From Alphaproteobacteria bacterium (GTDB taxonomy: Bacteria > Pseudomonadota > Alphaproteobacteria > Thalassobaculales > Thalassobaculaceae), in NCBI GenBank assembly GCA_024742275.1, contig JANSYS010000009.1, positions 62,001 through 126,000 of the forward strand: 64,000 bases of DNA. Direction: 5' to 3'. Numbering within the stretch: position 1 is the first letter of the stretch; every line of letters starts with the position of its first letter. Under the pieces are notes generated by a model. The model saw only the letters and a program-made list of their open reading frames with translations, searched no databases and was not told the origin of the DNA. Positions 35,429-46,554 of this stretch are shown here, piece after piece. Both the position numbers and the translations under genes were made by a program.

Positions 35429-35536
35429 GTTTCTCTCCTGCTTGTGTCTCGTCGGGAGGGCCGCGAAACCCGCGGCACGCAAGAAGCAAAAAACAACGTT
35501 CAATTGAAAAATACTGCCGAATACCACCAAAAGAAT

Positions 35537-35542
35537 ATTATA
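35537..35542 (-). promoter_or_regulatory. Candidate -10 element for the lectin gene
   Basis: A perfect TATAAT on the minus strand sits in an unusually AT-rich stretch (about 35490-35580), between the gyrB terminator and the lectin gene. No good -35 hexamer is present at 16-18 bp, so promoter activity would need an activator or alternative contacts. Confidence 0.3.
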
Positions 35543-35577
35543 TTAATCACATTCAGATCGCTGCCACCCAACCGAAA

Positions 35578-35608
35578 CACAAAGAAAAAGGCCGCCTGGC
35601 GGCGGCCT
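35578..35608 (-). terminator. gyrB: Rho-independent terminator of gyrB
   Basis: On the minus strand a perfect 8 bp stem (AGGCCGCC/GGCGGCCT, at 35589-35596 and 35601-35608) with a four-base loop is followed at once by TTTTTCTTT. It lies 30 bp after the gyrB stop and matches a canonical intrinsic terminator. Confidence 0.88.
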
Positions 35609-35637
35609 CTCCTCGTCGTCGTCGCTCGAAAGCGTGG

Positions 35638-38109
<2,472 letters not shown>

Positions 38110-39303
38110 TTAAGACGCGACGTCGACCGGCCGCACACGGCCGTCGGCGACGTCGAACAAGCGCGCGCGATCGGCGATCGGCGCGAAGGTGGAAAGATCG
38201 GTGCCGGTCAACCAGGCCTGTCCGCCGAGATCGACCACTGCATCGAACAGAGCGGCGCGTCGGCGGTCGTCCAGATGGGCCGCCACCTCGTCCAGCAGCA
38301 GAATCGGGGCGGCATGTTCGTCGATCGCCTGCAGGCGGGCATGGGCGAGCACGATGCCGACCAGCAGGGCCTTCTGCTCGCCCGTGGAACACTGGGCCGC
38401 CGGCATGGCCTTGGCGACATGGGTGACCGCGAGATCGGTGCGGTGCGGTCCTTCCGCCTCCTGACCGCCGAAGCGTGAGGCGGCGAGGGTGGCGCGGATC
38501 CGATCCTCGACCTGGAGCGCCGGCGTTCCGACCAGCCACCGGTCGATCTCGCCGTCCAACGCCAGCTCGGCGGCCGGAAACGGTTCCCGCGTGGCGCAAC
38601 AGATCCGATTCAGTCGGGCTACCAGGCCCGCCCGCGCGGCGGCGATCGCGACACCGGTCTCGGCGAGCGTCTCCTCCAGGGCGTCGTACCAGGCGCCGTC
38701 GCGGCGGCCGTCCTTGATCAACCGGTTCCGCTCGCGCCAAGCGTGTTCATAGCTGCTGACCCGGCCGGCATGCTCGCCGTCGAACGCGTAGACCAGACGG
38801 TCGAGGAAGCGGCGTCGGCCGGACGCGCCCTCGGAAAACAGCCGATCCATCGCCGGGGTCAGCCAGGACACGGTCAGATGATCGCCGAGGGCGGATTGGC
38901 TACGGGCGGGCGCACCGTCGATCCGCACCAGGCGGCGTTCGCCGTCGGCTTCGGCATCGCGGCCGGTCCCGATCCGGGCGTCCCCCAGCTTGCCTGCGAC
39001 CTGCGCCGAGACCGCCCAGGGGCCGGCATCACCAACCCGATCGATGTCCGAGAGTCTGGCCCGGCGCATGCCGCGGCCCGGGCTCAGGAACGAGACGGCT
39101 TCCAGCAGATTGGTCTTGCCCGACCCATTGGCGCCGGTCAGGACCGCCACCGGCCGGTCGATCTGAAGGGTAGTGGCTGCGTGATTGCGGAATCGGGTCA
39201 GGCTGATCTTGCGCACGGCAAGACACAGCGGCCCGTCGGCGGTGGAGGCCGCACCGCTGCGCTGGCTGAGAAGGGGACCGTCGACCGACACGCGCGACGT
39301 CAC
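38110..39303 (-). CDS. recF: DNA replication and repair protein RecF
   Basis: This 397-residue SMC-like ATPase loads RecA at single-strand gaps with RecO and RecR. The Walker A motif GANGSGKTNLLEAVSFL lies at about residues 57-73, after the KISLTRFRNH strand typical of RecF; the ABC signature region CSTGEQKALLVGIVLAHA and Walker B ILLLDEVAAHLD are in the C-terminal third. The start is the GTG at 39303, which overlaps the dnaN stop as GTGA. The first ~30 residues are a lineage-specific extension, so a later start cannot be excluded. Confidence 0.94.
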   Translation of the reverse strand: MTSRVSVDGPLLSQRSGAASTADGPLCLAVRKISLTRFRNHAATTLQIDRPVAVLTGANGSGKTNLLEAVSFLSPGRGMRRARLSDIDRVGDAGPWAVSAQVAGKLGDARIGTGRDAEADGERRLVRIDGAPARSQSALGDHLTVSWLTPAMDRLFSEGASGRRRFLDRLVYAFDGEHAGRVSSYEHAWRERNRLIKDGRRDGAWYDALEETLAETGVAIAAARAGLVARLNRICCATREPFPAAELALDGEIDRWLVGTPALQVEDRIRATLAASRFGGQEAEGPHRTDLAVTHVAKAMPAAQCSTGEQKALLVGIVLAHARLQAIDEHAAPILLLDEVAAHLDDRRRAALFDAVVDLGGQAWLTGTDLSTFAPIADRARLFDVADGRVRPVDVAS

Positions 39304-40421
39304 ACCCGCATCGGCATGAGGACGTAGAGCGCGCCGTCGTCGGCCTCGTCGGTGACGATGGTCGGCGAGGCCGCGTCGGCCATCTGGAACACCGCCTTGC
39401 CGCCATCATCAACCTGGTCGGCGATGTCCAGCAAGTAGCGCGAGTTGAAGCCGATCTCCATCGAGGCCGCGCCGTACTCCACGTCCATCTCTTCCGTCGC
39501 CTGGGCGTTGTCCGGGCTGTTGGCCGAGAGGGTGAGGGTGCCGTTGCCGAGAGCCAGCTTCACCGAGCGCGACTTCTCGGTCGAGATGGTCGCCACGCGG
39601 TCGACCGCCTTCTTGAACGACCCGCAGTCGACCCGCATGATCTTGTCGTTGCCCGCCGGGATCACCCGCTCGTAGTCGGGGAACGTTCCGTCGATCAGCT
39701 TTGTGGTCATCACCGTGTCGGAAAAGGCGAAGCGCAACTTGTTCTCGCTCAGGCCGATCTGCACGTCGCCGTCGGTCTCGTCGATCAGCTTTCGGATCTC
39801 GGCGACGGCCTTGCGCGGCACGATCACCGACGGCATGCCCGTGGCTCCTTCCGGCAGCGGCATCTGCACCCGCGCCAGCCGGTGACCGTCGGTCGCGACG
39901 GCGCGCAGCACGGCCATGCCGTTGGCCTGGGTCTCGTGCAGGTAGATACCGTTGAGGTAGTAGCGCGTCTCCTCGGTGGAGATCGCAAACCGGGTGCGAT
40001 CGATCAAGGTCTTCGCGTCGGCCGCGGAAAGCACGAAATTGGTCGTCAATTCGTCGCCGGACAGCGCCGGAAATTCCTCGACAGGGAGGGTCGGCAGCGA
40101 GAAGTTCGAGCGTCCGGCGCGGATCGTCATCCGACCGCTGTCGCCGACCACGGTGAGTTCGACTTCGGAGCCGTCCTGCAGCTTGCGGGCGATCTCGTAC
40201 AGCGTCAGCGCCGGCACGGTGGCGGAGCCCGGCTGATCGACCGAGCAGGCGACGCTCTCCACCACGTCCATGTCCATGTCGGTCGCGGTCAGGGACACCT
40301 TGCCGTCGCCGGCCTGAAGCAGGACGTTGGCCAGGATCGGGATGGTGTTGCGGCGCTCGACGACGCTCTGAACATGGGCCAGCGGCTTCAGGAGGGCCGC
40401 CCGGTCAATGGTGATCTTCAT
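39300..40421 (-). CDS. dnaN: DNA polymerase III sliding clamp (beta subunit)
   Basis: This 373-residue protein forms the dimeric ring that tethers polymerase III to DNA. It begins MKITIDRAALLKPL and has the three-domain clamp pattern, including NTIPILANVLL, LPVEEFPAL, GIYLHE and ATDGHRLA, and ends in the hydrophobic-cleft motif YVLMPMRV. Start and length agree with the family. A 193 bp gap containing a perfect 12 bp inverted repeat separates it from dnaA, while it overlaps recF downstream. Confidence 0.97.
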   Translation of the reverse strand: MKITIDRAALLKPLAHVQSVVERRNTIPILANVLLQAGDGKVSLTATDMDMDVVESVACSVDQPGSATVPALTLYEIARKLQDGSEVELTVVGDSGRMTIRAGRSNFSLPTLPVEEFPALSGDELTTNFVLSAADAKTLIDRTRFAISTEETRYYLNGIYLHETQANGMAVLRAVATDGHRLARVQMPLPEGATGMPSVIVPRKAVAEIRKLIDETDGDVQIGLSENKLRFAFSDTVMTTKLIDGTFPDYERVIPAGNDKIMRVDCGSFKKAVDRVATISTEKSRSVKLALGNGTLTLSANSPDNAQATEEMDVEYGAASMEIGFNSRYLLDIADQVDDGGKAVFQMADAASPTIVTDEADDGALYVLMPMRV

Positions 40422-40570
40422 GTGCTCGCTCGAACTGGAATGACGCCTGACGGACCGGCGTATCGCGGGTGGCCGACCCGCCGTCGCCGACGAAGCCCGA
40501 CCGCCCGAGACCCGGCGAATCGAAAGTCCGAGTTTATAGCATGAAACGCCTTGGGACAGGCAGTTTTTCA

Positions 40571-40606
40571 CCGTCCGGCGACGCGTATCCCGCGGTCGCC
40601 GGACGG
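40571..40606. repeat. Perfect 12 bp inverted repeat between dnaA and dnaN
   Basis: CCGTCCGGCGAC at 40571-40582 and its exact reverse complement at 40595-40606 are separated by 12 bases, nine bases beyond the dnaA stop. No T run follows the stem in the direction of transcription, so it is not a canonical intrinsic terminator; it could be a pause, processing or attenuation element between dnaA and dnaN. Confidence 0.75.
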
Positions 40607-40614
40607 CGGGTCCG

Positions 40615-42060
40615 TCACCCTTCCAGCATCCGCCGGAGCAGGTCCACATCGGCGTCGAAATGCCGGTCCGTGGCCCGCAGCTCGTCGACCTTCTTCACGG
40701 CGTGCATGACCGTCGTGTGGTCGCGGCCGCCGAACTTGCGGCCGATCTCCGGCAGCGATCGCTGGGTCAGCTGTTTCGCAAGGTACATGGCGATCTGCCG
40801 GGGCCGGGCGACGGCCCGGGCCCGCCGGGCCGAGTACATGTCCGAGATCCGGATGTTGTAGTGCGAGGCGACCTGGCGCTGGATCTCTTCGATCGTCACG
40901 CGGCGGTCGTTGGCCTTGAGAATATCGGCCAGAACCTCCTGCACCATTTCCAGCGTGATCGCCCGCCCGACCAGGGTCGAATGCGCCACCACCCGGTTCA
41001 GCGCCCCCTCCAGCTCGCGGACGTTGGAGCTGATCTTGTGCGACAGGAATTCCATGACTTTCGGCGGGATGTCCGCTTCGACCCGTTCGACCTTGGACTG
41101 CAGGATGCCCAGCCGGAGCTCGTAGTCGGTCGGGTGGATGTCGGCTACGAGTCCCCAGCCCAGGCGCGAGCGCAGCCGCTCCTCCATGCCGTCCAGACTG
41201 CTGGGGCTCTTGTCGGCGGAGATCACGACCTGGCGGTTGTTGTCCACCAGCGCGTTGAACGTATGGAAAAATTCTTCCTGGGTGCTGTCCTTGCCGCTGA
41301 TGAACTGAACGTCGTCGATCATCAGCACGTCGACCGACCGGAACAGATCCTTGAACGCCACCGTGTCCCGGTACCGAAGTGCCCGGATGAACTGATACAT
41401 GAACTTCTCGGCGGAGAGGTACAGGACCCGGCGCTGCGGATGGTTCTTGCGGATCTCCCAGGCGATCGCATGCATCAGGTGCGTCTTGCCGAGGCCGACG
41501 CCGCCGTACAGGAACAGGGGATTGAAAGACACGGTCTCGCTCTCGGCCAACCGACGAGCGGCGGCGAAGGCCAGCTCGTTCGGCTTGCCGACGACGAAGT
41601 TGTCGAAAGTGAACCGGGAATCCAGCGGCGCCGAGATCGCGTCTAGGTCGCTTGGCGGTTCCGGAACGAAAACCTCGGACATCTGCGGATCGACGGCATC
41701 CGTTGCCGGATCCTGGTCATCTGCCTGGGACAGCGCGTCGGGCGATCTGCCTCCGGCGGTTCTGAGCCCGTCGTTCCGACGCGCCGGGTCCTGGCGCCCG
41801 GAGGCGATGACTTCCACCGAGACGATGGCCGAGTCCTCACCTTGCCACAAGCCGCGCAAGCGATCGCCGTACTGGGTCACGACCCGGTCCCGCTCAAACT
41901 TGGATGGAATGCCCAGGTACACCACCTCGCCATCGCGTCGGACAAGCGTGAGCGACTTGAGCCACCCCCGATACGCGGTTTCTCCGCACTCCGATCGCAG
42001 GCGCGTCTTAACCCGAGCCCATTGCGCCGCTAGCGCATCCCGATCCGCCAATTCAGCCAT
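40615..42060 (-). CDS. dnaA: Chromosomal replication initiator DnaA
   Basis: This 481-residue initiator has the four DnaA domains: an N-terminal helicase-interaction domain, a variable acidic linker (about residues 90-140), an AAA+ core with Walker [14 protein letters not shown] and Walker [10 protein letters not shown], and the C-terminal DNA-binding helix-turn-helix with the signature [14 protein letters not shown]. It binds origin DnaA boxes and melts DNA. The ATG at 42060 gives the normal N terminus [14 protein letters not shown]. It opens the leftward replication block; a 977 bp gene-free region lies upstream. Confidence 0.97.
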   Translation of the reverse strand: MAELADRDALAAQWARVKTRLRSECGETAYRGWLKSLTLVRRDGEVVYLGIPSKFERDRVVTQYGDRLRGLWQGEDSAIVSVEVIASGRQDPARRNDGLRTAGGRSPDALSQADDQDPATDAVDPQMSEVFVPEPPSDLDAISAPLDSRFTFDNFVVGKPNELAFAAARRLAESETVSFNPLFLYGGVGLGKTHLMHAIAWEIRKNHPQRRVLYLSAEKFMYQFIRALRYRDTVAFKDLFRSVDVLMIDDVQFISGKDSTQEEFFHTFNALVDNNRQVVISADKSPSSLDGMEERLRSRLGWGLVADIHPTDYELRLGILQSKVERVEADIPPKVMEFLSHKISSNVRELEGALNRVVAHSTLVGRAITLEMVQEVLADILKANDRRVTIEEIQRQVASHYNIRISDMYSARRARAVARPRQIAMYLAKQLTQRSLPEIGRKFGGRDHTTVMHAVKKVDELRATDRHFDADVDLLRRMLEG

Positions 42061-43037
42061 GACGACCCCCCAAATACAGACCGCCACTCGACCGACCGAC
42101 GGTCGGCTGATCCTTGACCGTTAGCCCGTAGCTCCGATTTCCGGCATTCGACGATACATCCCCCGATTGGCTCCCCCAGCCGATCCGTGTCACCGTCCTT
42201 CCCTCGCATGCTGCTGAACCCCGACAGGCGGCGGTTCGTATTGCCCCGTCCACGTGCGGCGACATACCGGCCACCCCCGCACCAAATGCCTCCATCCCGC
42301 AAACACCCTCTCCCGTCGCCGCGGCCAATGCCGCTTCGCCGAACCGTTCCAAATGTCCGGAAAGCTAAACCGAGACGATGGACTGAGGGACTTCTAGGAA
42401 ACGAAGACAATCCCACAGACGAAAGGACGAATTACTTGACAGTTTCATTTTTTATGCTTCGCAACTCGTCGTCCGCGGTGACGTTGCTAAGGTACTAGCC
42501 GAATCGAGCCTGCGCAACCGAGTCGAACACTCTATGACGTTTTTTTTTCCGGTTGCTTCGACGGGCTGCGGCGCGTGTTTTTGATAGTCTTTTCGATTCA
42601 GCGGATTGGCGTGGTTTCCTCATTTCGGACTCAACTAATTGAGCCAACCCTTTCATGGGTGGGAATCGCGATTAGGATTCAGATCGCTAAGCCCGAACCC
42701 GGAATAACCGCATTTATTTTACGTGTTTCTGTGCTCGTTTATATCAATCATAAGAAGTGGGCCTCCGGCGCGACGGCGCCGCTCGCGGACGTCGGTCGAG
42801 GCATGCTCGCGAGTGAAAACAGATGATGGATCATCTTGCCGGAGCGCGCCCTGAAAGTCGGGCGAGAGCGACTGACGGAGCGGTTTTTTGGACCGCCGCG
42901 GTGCGGCAGTCGCGTATCCCGATCCACCTGGGCCTGCCGCCCGGCGGCCGGGAAACGCCGAGCGCGCATGCGCGGCGGACAACGCAAAAAAGCCGCCGAA
43001 AACGGCGGCTTCCTCGTCAGATTCCGGCGCTGGATTA
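42061..43037. other. Gene-free region upstream of dnaA; candidate origin/control region
   Basis: This 977 bp stretch has no convincing gene. The dnaA-proximal part (to about 42420) and the rpsT-proximal part (from about 42765) are GC-rich; the middle (about 42425-42760) is AT-rich, with runs such as the T tract at 42540-42548 and ACATTTATTTTACG-like sequence near 42711. Six GANTC sites lie between 42501 and 42680. I find no consensus TTATCCACA box on either strand. The position next to dnaA, size and AT-rich core suit an origin or the dnaA promoter region, but this is inference. The rpsT terminator occupies its right end. Confidence 0.45.
42985..43010 (-). terminator. rpsT: Rho-independent terminator of rpsT
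   Basis: Read on the minus strand, a perfect 8 bp stem (AGCCGCCG/CGGCGGCT, at 42991-42998 and 43003-43010) with a TTTT loop is followed by six T residues. It begins 27 bp after the rpsT stop. Confidence 0.9.
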
Positions 43038-43304
43038 TTAGGCGCCGAGAGCCTTGATCCGGGTGTTCAGGCGGGACAGCTTGCGCGCAACGGTGTTGCG
43101 GTGCAGGACGCCCTTGAGAACGCCGCGATGCATTTCCGGCTGAGCCGCCTTGAAAGCCTCGAGGGCAGCGTTCTTGTCGCCGGCGGCGATCGCCTTCTCG
43201 ACGCGCTTGACGTGCGTCCGGATCCGGGAAATACGCGCGTGGTTGATTTCGTACCGCCGTGCGTTGCGCCGGATGCGCTTTTCAGCTGAAGCGTGGTTGG
43301 CCAT
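43038..43304 (-). CDS. rpsT: 30S ribosomal protein S20
   Basis: This 88-residue basic protein binds 16S rRNA near the base of the small subunit. It starts [17 protein letters not shown], continues with helical [43 protein letters not shown] and has the length and charge of S20. It is monocistronic, with its own strong promoter upstream and an intrinsic terminator downstream. Its location just upstream of the dnaA region is conserved in many Alphaproteobacteria. Confidence 0.97.
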   Translation of the reverse strand: MANHASAEKRIRRNARRYEINHARISRIRTHVKRVEKAIAAGDKNAALEAFKAAQPEMHRGVLKGVLHRNTVARKLSRLNTRIKALGA

Positions 43305-43343
43305 GTTCTTCTCTCAAAGTACGGCTGGTCCGTGGAAGGCGGG

Positions 43344-43372
43344 CTTATAGCCGTCGCCCCGGACGGCGTCAA
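43344..43372 (-). promoter_or_regulatory. rpsT: Sigma-70-type promoter of rpsT
   Basis: On the minus strand TTGACG (43367-43372), a 17 bp spacer and TATAAG (43344-43349) match the consensus at five of six positions each. The start point would give a leader of about 32 bases before the rpsT ATG. A GANTC site (43377-43381) lies just upstream of the -35 element. Confidence 0.75.
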
Positions 43373-43434
43373 CAATGAGTCGCGCCGTCCTGCTCGATTC
43401 TTTCCGGAACCGGAGTCTTTCCGGAGGCTACTCG

Positions 43435-44211
43435 TCAGCGGTTCTTGAAGACCGGCTGGCGCTTTTCGACGAAGGCCGCCATGCCTTCCTTCTGATCTTC
43501 CGTGGCGAACAGGGAGTGGAACAGCCGCCGTTCGAACCGGACGCCTTCGCTGAGCGTGGTCTCGTAGCTGCGGTTCACAGCCTCCTTCGCCATCATCACC
43601 GACGGTTGCGACAGGCCGGCGATGCGCGCCGCGACCTTCATCGCCTCGTCCAGCAGATCGGCTGCCGGCACGATGCGGCTGACCAGGCCGGAGCGCTCCG
43701 CTTCCTGGGCGTCCATGTTGCGGCCGGTAAGCACCATGTCCATCGCCTTGGATTTGCCGACGAAGCGGGTGAGGCGCTGCGATCCGCCGGCCCCAGGGAT
43801 GACGCCGAGATTGATCTCCGGCTGTCCGAACTTCGCGGTATCGGCGGCGATAATGAAGTCGCACATCATGGCGAGTTCGCAGCCACCGCCCAAGGCGTAG
43901 CCGGCAACGGCGGCGATGACCGGTTTGCGGACCTGCAGAACGGTCTCCCAGCCGGAGGAAATGAAGTCCTCGCCATAAGCGTCGGCAAAGGTTTTCGACT
44001 GCATCTCCTTGATGTCGGCGCCGGCGGCGAAGGCTTTCTCGCTGCCGGTGACGACGATGCAGCCGATCTCGGCATTGGCGTCGGCCTCAAGCAAAGCCTG
44101 TCCCAGTTCCGCCATGAGCGGCGAGGACAGCGCGTTGAGCGCCTTCGGGCGGTTCAGGGTTATGAGGGCGACGTTGTCGCGCGTCTCGGTCAGGATGGTC
44201 TCATACGCCAT
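43435..44211 (-). CDS. Enoyl-CoA hydratase
   Basis: This 258-residue crotonase-family enzyme hydrates trans-2-enoyl-CoA in beta-oxidation. Both catalytic glutamates are present, in [14 protein letters not shown] (about residue 113) and [18 protein letters not shown] (about 133), and the oxyanion-hole segment [11 protein letters not shown] is intact, so a true hydratase is likely rather than an isomerase-only variant. The C-terminal helix carries [16 protein letters not shown], as in mitochondrial ECHS1-type enzymes. The gene is conserved next to rpsT and mutM in related genomes. Confidence 0.92.
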   Translation of the reverse strand: MAYETILTETRDNVALITLNRPKALNALSSPLMAELGQALLEADANAEIGCIVVTGSEKAFAAGADIKEMQSKTFADAYGEDFISSGWETVLQVRKPVIAAVAGYALGGGCELAMMCDFIIAADTAKFGQPEINLGVIPGAGGSQRLTRFVGKSKAMDMVLTGRNMDAQEAERSGLVSRIVPAADLLDEAMKVAARIAGLSQPSVMMAKEAVNRSYETTLSEGVRFERRLFHSLFATEDQKEGMAAFVEKRQPVFKNR

Positions 44212-44265
44212 ATACGGCTACTCCCGGGTCGCGCCGACCTCCCCTCGGAAGGCCGGCGGTTGCGA

Positions 44266-44676
44266 TCATCGCGGCACAAGCTCGAAGCGGACCACCAGTC
44301 CACCCCGCTCGACCACCGCGTCGAGATTCAGTTCCTCCTCCGCGCGCACCCAGCGATCCGTCTCGAGCCGCTCCCAACCGAGTTGAGGCAGGGTGGCGTC
44401 GTAGAACGCGCGGACATCCTCCATCGACACCGCGCCTTCCGCAAAGGCGACGACGATGCGTCCGGCCAGGGCGTCGAAGGCGGTGCTGGCGGCCGGCACG
44501 CTCTCCAGGCCCGGCATCAGGGGCAGGTCCTCGATACCGTCGACGAACAGCCCCTCGGCCTCGGCCGGCGCCCAAACGGACAGGGCGACCGCCAGGGCAA
44601 GCGCGACCAAAGCAGACTTGGCCAACGTAAAAGTGCCCGGGGCGATCTGTCGGGCGCATCGAAACGGCAGGCTCAT
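44266..44676 (-). CDS. Small exported hypothetical protein
   Basis: This 136-residue protein has a signal peptide (about residues 18-42, LAKSALVALALAVALSVWAPAEAEG) and a mature domain of about 95 residues. That domain is rich in Leu, Val and Glu, with DALAGRIVVAFAEG, FYDATLPQLGWERLETDRWVRAEEELNLD and VVRFELVP. The pattern VxxFYxxxLPxxGW is often seen in small periplasmic or lipoprotein domains of unknown function. It is 16 bp after mutM on the same strand and probably co-transcribed with it. Confidence 0.72.
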   Translation of the reverse strand: MSLPFRCARQIAPGTFTLAKSALVALALAVALSVWAPAEAEGLFVDGIEDLPLMPGLESVPAASTAFDALAGRIVVAFAEGAVSMEDVRAFYDATLPQLGWERLETDRWVRAEEELNLDAVVERGGLVVRFELVPR

Positions 44677-44692
44677 GGCGCCGGCTTCTACC

Positions 44693-45523
44693 TCAGCGTT
44701 GACAACGTGGACAATAGAAAGTGGATCGTCCGGACTGTACGAGCCGTCTGACCGATCCGGCGCATCCCGGAGACGGACATCCCTCCCCGGCACGATCGTA
44801 CACACGGAACGTGTGCTGGAAATAGCCGAGTTCGCCCGACACCTGCCTGTGGTCCCGCAGGCTCGATCCGCCGGCCGCGATCGCCTCGGTGAGCACCGCC
44901 TTGACCGCGTCGGCCAGCCGTTCCGCGCGGCCACCCCGGACGTTCAGGGCCAGCCGTCGTGGCGAAATGCCGGAGCGGTGCAGCGCCTCGCAGGCGTAGA
45001 TGTTGCCGACGCCGGCCACCACCTTCTGATCCAGCAGCGCCGCCTTGATCGGCGTGTGTTTTCCCGCCAGCGCGGACTCCAGAGCCGGTCCCGAGAAGCC
45101 GTTGCCGAGGGGCTCGGGTCCGATACCCTTGAGAAGCTTGTGCCGTTCGACCTCTGCCGTCGGCCACAGGTCCATCATCCCGAAGCGCCGGGCGTCGTTG
45201 AACCGGACCCAGGTGCCGTCATCGGTTCGGAAGACGACGTGGTCATGGGCGTCCAGAGCCGGTTTTGGTCCGTCCGAGATCAGCATCCGCCCCGACATCC
45301 CAAGATGGATCATCCAACTCGTTCCATCGTCGAGATCGACCAGGATGTACTTGGCGCGGCGGCGCAGGCCGAGCACGCGGCGGCCGGTCAGACGGGCGGC
45401 CATTCGCTCCGGCAGCGGCCAGCGCAGGTCCGGGCGGCGGGCCTCCACGTCGGCGAGGACGCGCCCGTCGAGGCGGGTCGCGAGCCCGCGCATCACGGTT
45501 TCGACTTCAGGCAGTTCCGGCAT
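44693..45523 (-). CDS. mutM: Formamidopyrimidine-DNA glycosylase
   Basis: This 276-residue bifunctional glycosylase/AP lyase removes 8-oxoguanine and formamidopyrimidines. The N terminus [13 protein letters not shown] supplies the catalytic proline (after Met removal) and Glu. The helix-two-turn-helix region ([18 protein letters not shown]) and a C-terminal C4 zinc finger ([12 protein letters not shown]...FYCPRC) are intact. It diverges from ubiE across 140 bp. The start is fixed because the proline must be residue 2. Confidence 0.97.
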   Translation of the reverse strand: MPELPEVETVMRGLATRLDGRVLADVEARRPDLRWPLPERMAARLTGRRVLGLRRRAKYILVDLDDGTSWMIHLGMSGRMLISDGPKPALDAHDHVVFRTDDGTWVRFNDARRFGMMDLWPTAEVERHKLLKGIGPEPLGNGFSGPALESALAGKHTPIKAALLDQKVVAGVGNIYACEALHRSGISPRRLALNVRGGRAERLADAVKAVLTEAIAAGGSSLRDHRQVSGELGYFQHTFRVYDRAGEGCPSPGCAGSVRRLVQSGRSTFYCPRCQR

Positions 45524-45663
45524 GACGGCGGACGGTATCCCGTTGCCTTCCCGACGCCAAGCGCCAGATTTGTGGTTGGAACGTGCCCGTGCCCGGCCTT
45601 GATTCCGGACGCCGAGGGGCCTAATCCACACAGACCGAAACCGGTGGGCGAAGGACCGGCGTC

Positions 45664-46482
45664 ATGGCAGCCGACGGAAAGACGATGCAATCCGGAACCG
45701 GCGACGCCTCCGACGCGGCGGCCCGGAGCCAGGATCCCAAGATCCGCGACGGGGTGACCGACTTCGGCTTCGCCACGGTCCCGATCGAGGAGAAGGTTTC
45801 GCGCGTGCGCGAGGTCTTCGACAGCGTCGCGTCGAACTACGACGTCATGAATGACCTCATGAGCCTCGGCATCCATCGTGTCTGGAAGCAGGCTTTTCTC
45901 GACTGGCTGGCCCCGCGCGCCGGCCAGCATCTGCTCGATGTGGCCGGCGGCACCGGCGACATTGCCACCCTCTGGCGGCGTCGCGGCGGCGGCCCGGTCA
46001 CGGTCTGCGACATCAACGCCGAGATGATCGGTGTCGGACGAGATCGGCTGGCAAAGGCCGGCGGCGACGCGGGGATCGACTGGATTGTGGGCAATGCCGA
46101 GGATCTTCCGCTGGCGGACGGGTCGATGGATCGGGTGACCATCGCCTTCGGGTTGCGCAACGTCACCCGCATCGATCGGGCGCTCGGCGAAATGACGCGG
46201 GTGCTGCGGCCGGGCGGCAGGTTCATGTGTCTAGAGTTTTCCCGGCCGACTCAGCCCTGGCTGGACCCGATCTACGACACCTATTCCTTCAAGGTCCTGC
46301 CCTGGCTGGGCGACAAGGTCGCCAAGGACCGCGAGGCGTATCAATATCTTGCGGAAAGCATCAGACGGTTCCCGGATCAGCAGGATCTGGCCGAACGCAT
46401 GCGTCGCGTGGGTCTCGAGCGGGTGAAGTGGCGGAACCTGTCGGCAGGCATCGCCGCCATTCACTCCGGTTGGCGCCTCTAG
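45664..46482 (+). CDS. ubiE: Ubiquinone/menaquinone C-methyltransferase
   Basis: This 272-residue class I SAM methyltransferase acts in ubiquinone (2-methoxy-6-polyprenyl-benzoquinol) and, where present, menaquinone synthesis. Family motifs are VFDSVASNYDVMNDLMSLG near residue 60, LDVAGGTGDIA (SAM-binding), GNAEDLPLADGSMD and FGLRNVTRIDRALGEMTRVLRPGG. The C terminus (VKWRNLSAGIAAIHSGWR) is the standard UbiE ending. A GAAGGA site precedes the ATG. Only the 14 bp tandem repeat separates it from ubiB. Confidence 0.97.
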   Translation: MAADGKTMQSGTGDASDAAARSQDPKIRDGVTDFGFATVPIEEKVSRVREVFDSVASNYDVMNDLMSLGIHRVWKQAFLDWLAPRAGQHLLDVAGGTGDIATLWRRRGGGPVTVCDINAEMIGVGRDRLAKAGGDAGIDWIVGNAEDLPLADGSMDRVTIAFGLRNVTRIDRALGEMTRVLRPGGRFMCLEFSRPTQPWLDPIYDTYSFKVLPWLGDKVAKDREAYQYLAESIRRFPDQQDLAERMRRVGLERVKWRNLSAGIAAIHSGWRL

Positions 46483-46484
46483 GG

Positions 46485-46554
46485 GATGATCCGCTCCCGA
46501 TGATCCGCTCCCGATGATCCGCTCCCGATGATCCGCTCCCGATGATCCGCTCCT
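46485..46554 (+). repeat. Five tandem 14 bp units containing the ubiB start codon
   Basis: The unit GATGATCCGCTCCC occurs at 46485, 46499, 46513 and 46527 without change, and a fifth copy at 46541-46554 differs only in its last base. The ATG in the fifth copy is the ubiB start (46542). Each earlier copy has an ATG opening a five-codon frame, MIRSR, whose TGA overlaps the next ATG as ATGA. The array fills the whole ubiE-ubiB gap, and no ribosome-binding site lies directly before the ubiB ATG. Confidence 0.95.

Noticed and set aside
42748..43057. Short frames in the GC-rich end of the dnaA-rpsT gap
   Set aside because: Their translations are arginine-rich without domain features, they overlap the rpsT terminator and rpsT itself, and none has a good ribosome-binding site.
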